Below, one piece after another: positions 11,801 to 22,170 of a stretch of DNA of 64,000 nucleotides. Position 1 is the first letter of the stretch; each line of letters opens with the position of its first letter. The notes below the pieces were generated by a model. It had not been told where the DNA came from, did not search any database, and was given only the letters and a program-made list of their open reading frames with translations. The stretch spans positions 809,839-873,838 of the forward strand of contig JACDOX010000173.1 in assembly GCA_014549065.1 (NCBI GenBank), read 5' to 3'. Both the position numbers and the translations under genes were made by a program. This stretch comes from Cardinalis cardinalis (Eukaryota; Chordata; Aves; Passeriformes; Cardinalidae).

Positions 11801-14800
11801 AAATTAAATTACAAAATAAATAAAAATTAAATAAAATTTAATTAAAATTAAATAAAAAAAATTAAATTAAAAAAACAAACAAGTGAAACAATTTCTAGCT
11901 GAAAAGTTAAAACNTGCAGGAAAGTTCAAGATCTCAAAGGTTCTATAGTGTCAGATTTTCCTTTCACACTGAAGAGAGCCCAAACTAGGATAAGGATATT
12001 TCCAACTGGTTACAGTGACCTCTGCATCCCAACAAAGACNCCTTAGTGCCACTGAAGCTGACAAATGATTAATTACAAGGAGCACTCATTAACAGTGATA
12101 CAGCTGAACTGTGAAAGCAGCAGAGTGCTCTGACCAAGCTTTTGCCCTGGGACCTCCTGGGAAATACATCCAAGTGGTTTTCCCTGCTCTGGTAAATATC
12201 CATCCCAAATGGATTATGCACCAACACTGAAAAGTGAAGATCAGCCTGTGAGAGGAGAGCTTGAGAACAATGCAAGAAGCCATGCTTGGAAGTGTTCTGA
12301 GCTGCTGGCTAAATACTCAGGAACCAGTACAAACCCCACATCTGAGAGAAGACAGAACTCCGAAGGCCAGCCAGATGCCAAACAAGAACAAATTATACAA
12401 AGCCACAAGTGTCAAACCCCAAAAGTGCCATTNTAAAGCCTCACAGCCACAGAGAAAAGAGGAAATCATCCTCCCTTACACCCCCCACTCCACCTGCTCA
12501 GCCCCTTCCCCTGCAGAGCAGGGCCCTCTGCAAGCCCTGCACTCCCAGGTGTCAGAGATCCCGACAGTGCCAGAGTGCTCCTGTCCCCACTTCAGGAGCT
12601 GTGTCACTGCTGTTCCTGCAGGAGCCACAGGACATGGCCAGGCTAGGATCTAACAGCTACTCCTGTTTCTCCTTGGCAGGCAAGTGACCTTGAAATCAAT
12701 TTACACCACAGAGACCTCAGGAATGCACAACAACAGGGACGTGGAACTACTGAATTACTGCAGGAAACAAAACCTCAGCAGCCAAACCCCCTGCAAACCC
12801 CAGGCAGCTCCCTCCAGCCTGCTTTCCATGTGCTTCCAGGGGCAGCTTCTGTGAGATGGGATCTCCAAGAGCACCAGAGCTGTGAGGGGCAAACTGCTTT
12901 GTGTGGAGCACAAAGAAACGTAATTGTGATGATGCAGACAGAATTTATAGTCAGTATTACCTGATGCAGACAGAATTTATAGTCAGTATTACCTGATGCA
13001 GACAGAATTTATAGTCAGTATTACACAAATATGTGACAAGGAGAAGACTTCATCCTTGTGCTAAAACACTTCACATTTTCATGATCAGACAGTGTTTAAA
13101 TCTGTATTAATTAACGAGATTCCTCAAGGTCATGTTACAGCCATGTGCAGGTTGCCAGGAAAAAGGAACTCGTGTTCAGAGGAAGGGAAGTGAGGAAGAG
13201 GTACAATCCCAGGTTTTGAGCTGAAGATGCCCAGATCATCATCCCTTTGAAAAGACATGATGAGAAGCAAGATGAAGACACCTCATCACTTTTAAGTAGG
13301 AAGTGGATGCCTTTGGAGCAGCTTTTGAGCAGCTCCAATGATACATAAATATTCCTCTGCAGATTCAGGCCTTCTAGGAAAAAAGAATTTCATCCTGCAG
13401 TTCCTCCCACTGCTTGGTCTCAGTGCTGAAGGGANCCACAGAGTCTGCACACACCAGACACAATAATCCACGTGCTTTGAACAGATCAGATACCAGCTTC
13501 CCACTAGCCACAAAGTAAGATAAAATATACAAGGAACAATGTGGGAGGGACAAAATGCATATTTAGGGTACAGAAAGGCACTGATTCAGGGAAAAGAGAA
13601 CTCCATTTCAAGGAGGTGCAGAGTATGCACAGCAAAAGTGTTTGGGGCCCAAGGGAAAATAAANCCCCACTTCTGTTGGCCAGAGGAAAATGATTTGCCA
13701 GGGAGAAGTGCATGGGACAACAGCACCCAGGCTACAAACATTGACCCAGTGTTATCTCTGCCTGGACTACAGCCAAGAATTTGCCTCATTCCTTCAGATT
13801 TTGGTGAAAGAAACAATTCAGGGAGCAGCAGCATCTATTGCAATAGAGGCACAACTGAGGGCCACAGCAAAGCTCCTAAAGCCAGGCCCTGCCCTGCAGC
13901 TGCACAAAGCCCTCCCAGGAAGCACCAACGTGCCTGACCTCCTGTCTGAGAAGGAACAATATCCCATTCAAGCTGTCCTGCTGCAGCCTTCTCTCTCCTC
14001 TGCGGGGAGAAGGAACTCTGTGTGGAGCAGTTGGGGTCACCAACAGCACAAGGCTCTGGCCCTTACAAAAAAAGTGACACCTTATCCAGGAACCACTGTG
14101 GAAGTGACACCTTATCCAGGAACCACTGTGGAAGTGATAAGGTGTGGAAGTGACACCTCATCCAGGAACCACTGCTTGTCACAGCCCAGTGTGGAGAGAG
14201 AGAAACCAAACTGGGAAGGCAAGGAAGCAGAGCTCTGGTGTGACTAACACCTGAAAGAGCAAAACACAGCAGTCAAGTGTCACATCACACATTTACTGCT
14301 TGATGATTCACCCCAAAATCAAACAGGCTGGCTCANAAACTAATGGCTACTCAGAAGGACACTCTGCCACTGCCAGAAGCTGCTGTGAGAATTTATACAA
14401 ACTGGCCATGATTCAGGGCCAAACTTGGGAAGGTCACTGTGCTCAGCAGCTAAACAAGCCCATATTGGTTGAGGTGTAAGAATTAATTATGATTCTAAAT
14501 TTTACCACCTGTTTTAGTCCCTGCTGAAGAGTTTATAAATTTATCTTCTGCACCTACACATTCAGTAGAGAAGGGTCTTTTGGTCACTACTGGAAGATGA
14601 GATAAAGGTGATAGAGCAGAGCTGGAGGTGTCTCCATGTGCTGTGCTTCTGAACTGGAGCTCCCTTCAGAGCTCAGCCATCCCTGCACCAGCCAGATTAA
14701 GCTTGAAACACAACCCATCCTTCAAGGAAATAACGTCCATGCTGCAGCTGGAGAAGGTGAGTAAACCTGTACAGACCCTTGGAATTAGTGCAAACCTTCT

Positions 14801-17800
14801 CCAGTCACACATGGTCAGCACCATCCTGGCCAGCAAATGGACTCTGAGCAGTGGCAAAGCTCTCAGAGACCTCTGCCCTCCCCACACAACACAGTGAGGG
14901 TGATGTGCAGATGTTGCCAGCAGTTCCTCCATCAGTGCCCCACAGAAAGCTCTTCCATCCTCCAGCAGCTGGGACAAACAGCACTCACCAAACACTTCCT
15001 GCTCACCTGAAGGGAAACATCCCACACCACAGTCCCAGGAGAAATGTCAGCTCTTTCCCAGCTACTGCTCACTCTCAACCTGCTTCATGCCAAGGGAGGA
15101 GGTGGCAGGGCCTGGGNCTGAGCCCCCAGTGCAGAGCCAGCCCAGCTGGCACACACAGCATCACCCCCAGCTCCTGCTGCCAAATGCTGCTCAGCANGAA
15201 GATGAGGGGATATTTTTAGTGTATCTTGACAGCAGAGTTTCAAGCCTTCAAGTCACACTGAAGCATCATGTCTTGAGTCAACACTAGATTATCTCTAAGT
15301 GCATAAAATGTTAACCCAGTAGCTTCTGGCAGTCACAGCAAACTCACCTTCCAAACATGGCAAAAAGCAGGGACAATGGAAGCTGCCTTCTTTAAAATAT
15401 CTGGCACAGCCCATGGCTGCAGGCANACCATGCACATTCAAGGAGGAATTGCCAAGTTTTATATACCCAACAATCTATATATCAATAAAAGCCCATGGCT
15501 GCAGGCAGACCATGCACATNCAAGGAGGAATTGNCAAGTTTTACACCCAACAATCTATACATCAATAAAAATCTGTAACATATACCTATAACATATAATA
15601 ATCAATAACAAATAAATAAAATATACAAATAAACAGAAAATAAAGCAGATCCCTGCTTTGCAGGGATTTCTCAATTTCTTAACTGCTTAGGTTATTATCA
15701 AGGCATTTCATGTTATGTGTGGCATGGGTTGACCACCAAAGAACACCTGTTTTGAAGCATTCTTCCCCCTTGCACATTGATTTTCTCCCCATCTCCAGAG
15801 CCCTGCCACCCAGCAATAGCATTTCAGGCAGTGCCTAAAAGCTGTGCCATTACCTGCATCACAGCACCTGCAAAGGAGCTCCCAGGCACTGGACACACAG
15901 CAAAGCTCTGCCCTGTGCCACCTGCAGGCACNCACAGAGAGGGCAGCAGGATTCTCTGCCCTGGCACTCCTGCAGCTGAGAGCTCCACTCCAACCTCCCT
16001 GGTGCTCCCTCTGTGCCTGCACTGCTGCTCCTGAGGACTCCAGCTGCCAGGAGCTGCTCTGCTTCCCTGCAGCAAATGCTCTCCTGGCTCCAGAGCTNAC
16101 ACTTGAAAGCAGAGGCTATGGGCCAGCATCAAATATTTTAGTTAAGATTCTACTTTTCTTTATTTAAAACCAGGCTGTGACAATACCATAATAGTGACAA
16201 CAACTTGGAGCCCCAGATGGGGCCATTCCAGCCTGTAACTCCAACTTGGCATTCAGGAACCCCCAAAGTGTCCTCTGTGGTGCATCAGTGCCATGGCACT
16301 GTAGGACATGGCACTGTGGGTGACCTGACAAACAATCTGCAGCATTTAGGAAGTAAGACAGCAGCAGCCTTTGAGGCCTGGCTGGGCTGTGAACACACAC
16401 ATTGAGCTGTCACTCTGGACAAACCCACAGAGCTGATGTGACCCCTGCCAGACATCAGCCTTCTTGTGCACTGTACAGCTCTCACAGCATTTATCTGTTC
16501 CCAGCACATCCTGAGCTGTCTGGGTGTTAAGCAGCAAAAAGGGCTCAGAGGTTCTGTTGCAGGAGCATCACTTCATCAGCCAGTGAAAAGCCAAACCCTT
16601 TAAGACACCATAGCATTGGGAGGAGAGCACACCCAGCACACCAGGATTCAAGGAGTCTCTTGATACATTCAACCTGCTAAAGGCAACAGGAATCAGTCAT
16701 TAAATAAAGCTACTTAAAATCTAAAAACTTTAACACAATGCATGTTGATGCTGAAAAGGAAAATAAGTTTGAAAAAGTGTATGGAAAGCAGTTCTGGTTG
16801 TCAGGACCTGACCTCNAGCATTCAGAGCTTCTTCTCCTCCAGCTAAGCCTGACAGCCAGAACAGCAAGGAGCTGTTTTCAATTAGCCTGCATCTACAAAC
16901 CTCCTAACACTGGTGACAAAAGAATGTTAGGATGGTTGTGAAATGAGTGATGCATTTGGATTTTAGTTGTCCTGGACGGTGACTCTTGCACATAACCCTG
17001 GGCCAGATCCTCAGCTGCTGGAGAGGAGCAAAAGCTTTGCCAGTGAGCCAACAGTGCAGAGGAGGCTGAGGGACAGCAGTGAGGACCTCTGCCAAATCCA
17101 GTGACAATCATTGGGACTGCTCCTGAGACTCAGGCACAAGAGAGAGACATCTCACACTGGGACCCTGGNTGTTTGCTTTTCATGGGTATGACCCTGTGTG
17201 CACCACGAGAGAGTAGAGAGGATGGAGAAGGGATCTTTTTGCTCTTACTCCATGAGAAGTAAGTTCTGACTTGAAATAAACTTGCAGCATTTGTAGCCTG
17301 AATTAAACTTGTCACTCNGCTTGTTAGAACCTCTGACACTCAAACTATACTGAGCTGAAACAGAACCATCCACTGGTAATTTCCTACTTTGTCTTACCTG
17401 CAAAATAAAAAACTGCAGATCAACTAAATGTAAAGAACACTGGAGACCTACAAATCTGGAGAAGGACTTTGGATGAGGGCNTAGAGTGATAGGACAAAGG
17501 GGAATGATTTCACCCTGCAGAGTTAGGGCAGAGTTAGATGGGGAGAAATTGTTCCCTGTGAGGATGGGCAGGCCCTGGCACAGGGTNCCCAGAGCAGCTG
17601 GGGCTGCCCCTGGATCCCTGGCAGAGCCCAAGGCAAGGCTGGGCAGGGCTTGGAGCCACCTGGGATGGTGGAAGGTGTCCCTGCCATGGCAGGGGGTGGG
17701 ATGGGCTTTCAGGTCCCTTCAACCCAAACTGTTCTGTGATTCAAACACTGAATCATCACTAAAACCAGAAGAGTCAGGGAGCTGCTTGGAAGTGCAGGCC

Positions 17801-20800
17801 AGGAGCTCAGATGTTGCAGCTTTCACCTGCAGAGCCAGGCAGGGGGCTCCTGAGCTGCCACAGGTCTGTCAGAGACTCTGAGTGATGCTGGAGATGAGAA
17901 ACACCCCCACTCCAGAGAGGCACCCCAGAGGAGCCACCCCAGTCGAATTCTGGCTGCAGGAGCAGAACTGCCCTGGCCTGATGGGCAGCACTCAGGCAGC
18001 ACAGAAGCACACACCAAGGCTCCCATGTCTGTGTGTGTCCAAGAGCTCGGGCTCCCAGCTGCACAGATATGTGTCAGCACATGCCCTGGGCAGCACCAAG
18101 AAATGAGGTCAAGCAGAAAGCAGCACTGACTCACATCAGGCACATGTGGGGCTCCACAGCAGTTTTGTCTCAAGCACAAAATACAACTGCACAGGCAATG
18201 GGAGCTGATGCTCCTGCAAACCTCCCAGTGCCTGATCTTTGTTCTTTTTTCCCCAAATNATGACTTATTTTTATATAGTAGTGCAAAAAGATCCCTCTCT
18301 TGCAGCAGAAACCATAAACTGCTCGTAGCATGAGAGCTGAACATGAAGTGCACTGTGGCAAGAGGAGAAAATCATTGACAAGTGCTNTCAGAGATTTCTC
18401 ATCTGCACCACTAATGCAGCAACTCAAATTATCCATCACATACAAAAGACCCTGTAAGGTCTCTGGGGGGTTATTCCCAACCTGTAGCTTTAGGGACCTG
18501 ACCCTATAAATCCCCTAAAGTGTGTGAAAATGGTCAAGGTCAACCTTGAGCATGAAGGGCTGAAGCACTACTAAAAACAACAGGAACACAACTCCCTACC
18601 ACGTTCAAAGCTGGAACCCTCCAGCCCCAGCCATCTCATCTAACCTAATAATTCACTGCAAATAACATTAAATATGCAATATCTCTCTCTCTTGGCCGTT
18701 TCCTGCATGTTGGACTCGCTCACCCAAACCAAATTCTCCTTCCCAGTACATCACAGAAGGCTCACAAATATTTGCATCACTCATATGTGGCTGAGGTACC
18801 TCTCCTTCTGGATTTTTCATTCATTATAACATTTTTTAAAAATCTCTTTTAGCTCTCCAGCTACAACAGAAAGAAAATGAAAAGTAAGTTTATACTTGGA
18901 AATTTTCTTGGCTGTAAGATAAAATTAGAAGACATGCAATGTCAAATCTACTGATCTAATTGAAGGGAAGACAAGATGAGGCCCAGAGAGGCATGGACAA
19001 TCCATTGGAGGAACAGCTCCATTTAAAAGAGGACACAGACAAAAAAGATAAAATAGAAAGGAAAAACATGACAAGATAACAAAGCCTAACAGAAGTCAAG
19101 GTTCTTTTCAAGTATAAGGTATAAAGGTGTCAGGCACTGAATATATGTTTGAAGAGCACAATACTTTTGATCCATTAATGTGAATCCAAGTTAGGAACAA
19201 AGCAGGTGGAAATGACTACAGTGACCTTGGACAGGTGTGGAAAAAACACCTTTTGCTTAAATCTGTTTTAGAAGGAAGGACAAGAAAAAAGAAAAAATTC
19301 AGAACTCCCAAATGACAAGAAAAGATTTGTTAAGCTGATTCCCTTTTACTTCCTCAGATGCACAGGACTGGCAAAGAGAGCAAGGAGGGGAATGTTCTTC
19401 CAAGGACTTGGAATACACGTCAAATCTCCTGCCTGCCAATGCTCCAACCCAAGCTGCAGGAGCATTAGCAAAAGGCAGAGTGTAAATCCAGAGACAATTA
19501 CCCTGACACAGGTAACAAAGGGATCACAGGAAAAGCCCCAGCTCATCCCTGAGCACAGCCTCAGGCACACACATGGCACACACAAGGCCAAGGAGGAGAA
19601 CTCCTGTTCCTGGGGATGGGCTCCACAAAGGGCCTGGGGTGTGTGTGAGCCCAGAAACAAGGAATTGCTTGCCAAATTTGGCTGTGACAGCCCTACTTCT
19701 CAAACTCTGTGCGAGCAAAGCACACCCACTGCTTTCAGGGTTCAAACACTGGAGGTTCTGAGGGAAAAATACTTTTCTCAACTTACTTCCTGTGTTCTGT
19801 TCAGGCTGTGTTGTGAGGGATGACCCTTCCCAGTGAGGAATTAAGCATAAGTGTATCACGCTGAAGGGTGCCCAGAGATCTGTAAAACATGGGGGTGTCT
19901 CGAGGTCACCCTGCAACCTCTGCTTCCCTAGCACAGCCTGAGACCTTGGCACTCCAAAGGTTCCCACACAGCATTTGAGGGGAAAAGATGAAAGCAGCTG
20001 AATCTCAGTGCTGAGGAAGCTGCTGTCAGATTTATGGTGAAGGAGATTAACAGCAATGCCACGTGCTGAGGAGCAAAACAGCTTCACTGCACACCCACTC
20101 TTCCCTACAAAACTTCCAGCAACTGACAGCTGGTACCTGACAGCTCCGTGAGATCCGAGAGATCCGCACTGCCTCCACGCACACGGGAGGGAGCCTCTGT
20201 CTGAGCGGTGGCACTGAACGGTGGCACCCAGCCCTGCCTGCACGGACCACCACGAGGCTGAAATGCTGCTTGACAACAGCAGATCCTGCTGGGAACACAG
20301 GATTGTCACAGGACACCGTGGGGGGAGCTAAGGGGTCTATATTGTGCTCCCTACTCCACAGCACAGTCTGCTGGGTGACCCTGGAAAAGGAATTTGTTCG
20401 TAAGAAAGAGGACTGACAACTTTGCTAAGATTTGCTGAACAATAAAGGATGACATTTACAACCCCAGCCCTCAACTCCCAGGGAATTTTAGGTTCTGTTA
20501 TGCTGAAAAACTGAAAGCAAATAAAATTAAACCACTGCAGAATTAAGCCTACCAGCCCCTGGCCTTTAGGCATGTGCTAACAAGCTTACAAAGGATTTGT
20601 CTCAAGGCAGCCCTCCTCAATTAGCAGCCAATCGACTGAGGAGCATCTGGTAGTAGCTTTATCCTGGTAANGGTCACAACAGGAACGTGCAGAGGTGTGC
20701 ATGGAGCAAAGGCTCCCAGGATATTCATCGCAGGCACTGGTGTCTTATTCTCACACAGGATGCACTGAGAGAGCAAAGAGCACAGCCAGGAAAGCTCCAC

Positions 20801-22170
20801 TGCCACAGGCATCAGCCCCAGACTGGTCAGGGCAATTCTGAGGCACTTCACTGGTNTAGCTGTGAACAGGCATGGCCAATCCGGGGAAGACTGGGGGAAC
20901 AAAGGGAGATTTGGGAGGGAGCTCAACTGTCAGCAAAAGCAGTGTTCATCTGGATGATCAGAGAGCAAAGTGAGCAGCAACCACTCTCAGCTGCTGCTGC
21001 CTTTGGGGTCCCTGTTCACAATGAGGAACAAACTGATGCCCTCAGTTTTAACTGCTGAAATAAAAGGTTGGAGGCTGTTTCAGATAAAACAAATCTTAAG
21101 GCATGAATTTCACAGAAATCTTGAAGAGGCCACATCGTCAAGAGGAACTCAACAGAGGCTCTCCCTTCCATTCATGGGAATAGCATCAGCTGTCTGCAAC
21201 AGCTGCAGCTTCCCACTTTCATTCTGGGCTCCCATAAACTAAAGGAACTGGGAACAGGCAGTGGAGGAAGCAGCAGGCTAGAAGTGGCAAACACCAAGCC
21301 TGGGGACCCCTTCAGCTGAGTGAAATGCCCAGCAGATTACAAAACAAAACCTTGCAAGATTCCATAAGCAAGCTCCTCTAACAACATCCAAATGCTGCCC
21401 TTGAAATGCAACACAAGCCTTTGAGAAGGGTATTTGACTCACACCTAATTGTGACAAAGTCCAGAATATTGAAAAGAAACTCTGCCTAAAGCAGCTCTCA
21501 TGGTCAACATCAGCCTTCTGCATCAGCAGTGAATGAACTCCAATGACAGCCCTCAAGCCCCTTGTGGAAATCCCAAGATTTGGAGAGAGGTCTCCTGATA
21601 CTTCAATCAGAGAGGGGATGGGAAGAACAATACAGAAGACTTTTCCCAAAGATTTCCAGCCTTTAACCAAATCAAAAAGCTCAGTATTACCCAGAATCCA
21701 GTTGTAGATACATCCTTACTACAGTGGTGATTGGGATCACAGCTGGACAGATTTTGAACTGAGTGGCATTCGGTGATATGGCAAAGGAGGTGTCTGGCCA
21801 CAAACTGACCCTGCCTAACAATGTCAATTTTTTTTTCCTTCCTTGTCAAAGAATAATTACATAAAGCTGGATTTTCTTGTTTTGTTTTGTTTGTTTTTTT
21901 TTTCCCTTCTAACAACTAAGCTGCCATTCTTAATACTGAGATACTGATCCTTATTTTTCCTGGAAAACTGGAGGAGGGGAGCTGAGGCTCTGTCCCTGCA
22001 GTAGGACTGTCACAGACATCCAGCCAAACCCAGAGCCCCCACCTCCCCCAGGCCCTCAGCAGCTGGAGCAGGGAAAGTGCTGAGTGTTACTCACTGCCAT
22101 GACGAGCTCAAAAGGGTATTTGTAGACTCGAACTGGGGACTGGTATTTCTGCACCATTTTTACCACACAC
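2767..22170 (-). CDS. SEC14L5: SEC14-like protein 5 (5' half of gene, six coding exons)
   Basis: Seen: six minus-strand exons (22170-22095, 7943-7794, 7686-7555, 5449-5321, 4702-4504, 2879-2767) splice into one open frame of 262 codons starting MVQKYQSPVRVYKYPFELVM. Residues 1 to about 170 form a PRELI/MSF1 domain, including IAGVEHVFFIQKN, RIEAHNETFANRVVV and FFGFESTVEKIAMKQYTSN. A Pro/Ala/Glu-rich linker follows, then DKLDADYIERYLGQLTPLQE and the QETHKGK entry to the CRAL-TRIO N-terminal region. Known: SEC14L1/L5 family proteins join PRELI, CRAL-TRIO lipid-binding and GOLD domains, and are cytosolic or membrane-associated lipid-transfer-type proteins. The paralogue call SEC14L5 over SEC14L1 rests on recalled family sequence at GKEVIEHYLKELISQG, FIQKNTVNWRER and ANRVVV. 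The CRAL-TRIO and GOLD exons lie off the left edge. The linker after the PRELI domain looks fast-evolving, and the first coding intron is about 14 kb. The promoter is probably the CpG island near 28 kb. Confidence 0.9.
4504..4702 (-). CDS. SEC14L5: SEC14L5 coding exon 5 (end of PRELI, linker)
   Basis: 199 nt, phase 0 to 1, donor gtaggc. It begins GKEVIEHYLKELISQGITF and IPRWSP, then becomes a low-complexity Ala/Glu/Pro/Ser linker of about 40 residues with GC-rich codons. The single N at 4655 is the third base of a Gly codon (GGN), so it does not change the protein. Confidence 0.9.
5321..5449 (-). CDS. SEC14L5: SEC14L5 coding exon 4 (PRELI domain)
   Basis: 129 nt, 43 codons, phase 0 to 0: VHPENEEWTCFEQSASLDIK, then SFFGFESTVEKIAMKQYTSN and IKR. 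The acceptor is …ctggctgcag and the donor is gtaagg. This is the most strongly conserved block of the SEC14L1/L5 PRELI domain. Confidence 0.95.
7098..7385 (-). mobile_element. CR1 LINE fragment
   Basis: Antisense CR1 3' end: aatcactaggttggaagaga, ccatgggcaggaacaactt, tctgggcaccctgtgcc, then the aagaatttcttcctaatgtc block. Confidence 0.9.
7555..7686 (-). CDS. SEC14L5: SEC14L5 coding exon 3 (PRELI domain)
   Basis: 132 nt, 44 codons, phase 0 to 0, from IAGVEHVFFIQKN to RETCSYS. The acceptor is …cctcttcag and the donor is gtgaga. The KN-VNWRERTLRIEAHNET stretch is closer to what I recall of SEC14L5 than of SEC14L1. Confidence 0.93.
7794..7943 (-). CDS. SEC14L5: SEC14L5 coding exon 2 (PRELI domain)
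   Basis: The exon has 150 nt and 50 codons, phase 0 to 0. It encodes AYEKRFPTCPEIPVF … EDGAIHVIERSCKLNVDAPR … LLKK. The acceptor …cacttctag is good. The donor reads AAG|GCAGGT, i.e. GC rather than GT. The next GT, 4 nt further on, would shift the frame against the following exon (IAGVEHV…), so a GC-AG intron is the simplest reading. Confidence 0.9.
9945..10227 (+). mobile_element. CR1 LINE fragment
   Basis: Sense CR1 3' end: aaattcttccttgtgaaggt, ggcacagggtgcccagag, cccatggcagggg, ending attattctgtgattctg. Confidence 0.92.
11725..11885. repeat. AT-rich simple sequence
   Basis: Low-complexity aaataaaattaaa-type DNA, about 160 bp, with no coding potential. Confidence 0.85.
12929..13023. repeat. 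Tandem repeat, 32 bp x 3
   Basis: Three head-to-tail copies start at 12929, 12961 and 12993. The unit starts tgatgcagacagaatttata and continues gtcagtattacc. Copies are essentially identical, which implies recent expansion. Confidence 0.95.
14074..14174. repeat. Tandem repeat, 30 bp, about 3 copies
   Basis: Units start at 14074, 14104 and 14150 (gtgacaccttatccaggaac then cactgtggaa). The second and third are separated by 16 bp (gtgataaggtgtggaa) containing the inverse complement of the unit's acaccttatc. Confidence 0.93.
15409..15570. repeat. Tandem duplication, about 82 bp x 2
   Basis: The unit gcccatggctgcaggca … accatgcacat … atcaataaaa occurs at 15409-15490 and again at 15491-15570 with few differences. 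Confidence 0.92.
17470..17743 (+). mobile_element. CR1 LINE fragment
   Basis: Sense CR1 3' end with ctggcacagggtncccagag, ggtgtccctgccatggcagg, and terminal aactgttctgtgattc. Confidence 0.92.
22095..22170 (-). CDS. SEC14L5: SEC14L5 exon with start codon
   Basis: The acceptor …ctattacag precedes position 22170. There are 13 nt of 5' UTR, then ATG at 22157-22155. The exon encodes 21 residues (MVQKYQSPVRVYKYPFELVM + A) and ends in phase 0 at a gtgagt donor. MVQKYQSPVRVYKYPFE is the highly conserved N-terminus of the SEC14L1/SEC14L5 PRELI domain, which fixes the start. A separate non-coding first exon must lie upstream (to the right). Confidence 0.92.

Larger units (their letters stand above)
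7944..22094 (-). other. SEC14L5: SEC14L5 first coding intron (about 14 kb), no genes seen
   Basis: The stretch between the first two coding exons holds CR1 pieces (about 9.9-10.2 and 17.5-17.7 kb), three short tandem arrays (12929, 14074, 15409) and an AT-rich tract at 11.7-11.9 kb. Long open frames at 9001-9744 (+) and 19524-20309 (-) show no domain, no splice context and no conserved motif, and I treat them as chance. I see no convincing extra exon. Confidence 0.7.

Noticed and set aside
12929..13023. CRISPR-like direct repeats
   Set aside because: The units abut with no spacers, and the context is a vertebrate intron. It is a minisatellite.
19524..20309. 261-codon minus-strand open frame in the same intron
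   Set aside because: Same strand as the gene, but with no splice-site framing, no conserved motif and a random-looking composition. The exons on either side already join in phase without it.
2767..22170. Calling the left gene SEC14L1
   Set aside because: The PRELI core is shared, but KEVIEHYLKELISQG, NWRERTLRIEAHNETFANRV and the short Ala/Pro linker fit SEC14L5 better than SEC14L1 as I recall them. Confirmation needs an alignment of both paralogues.
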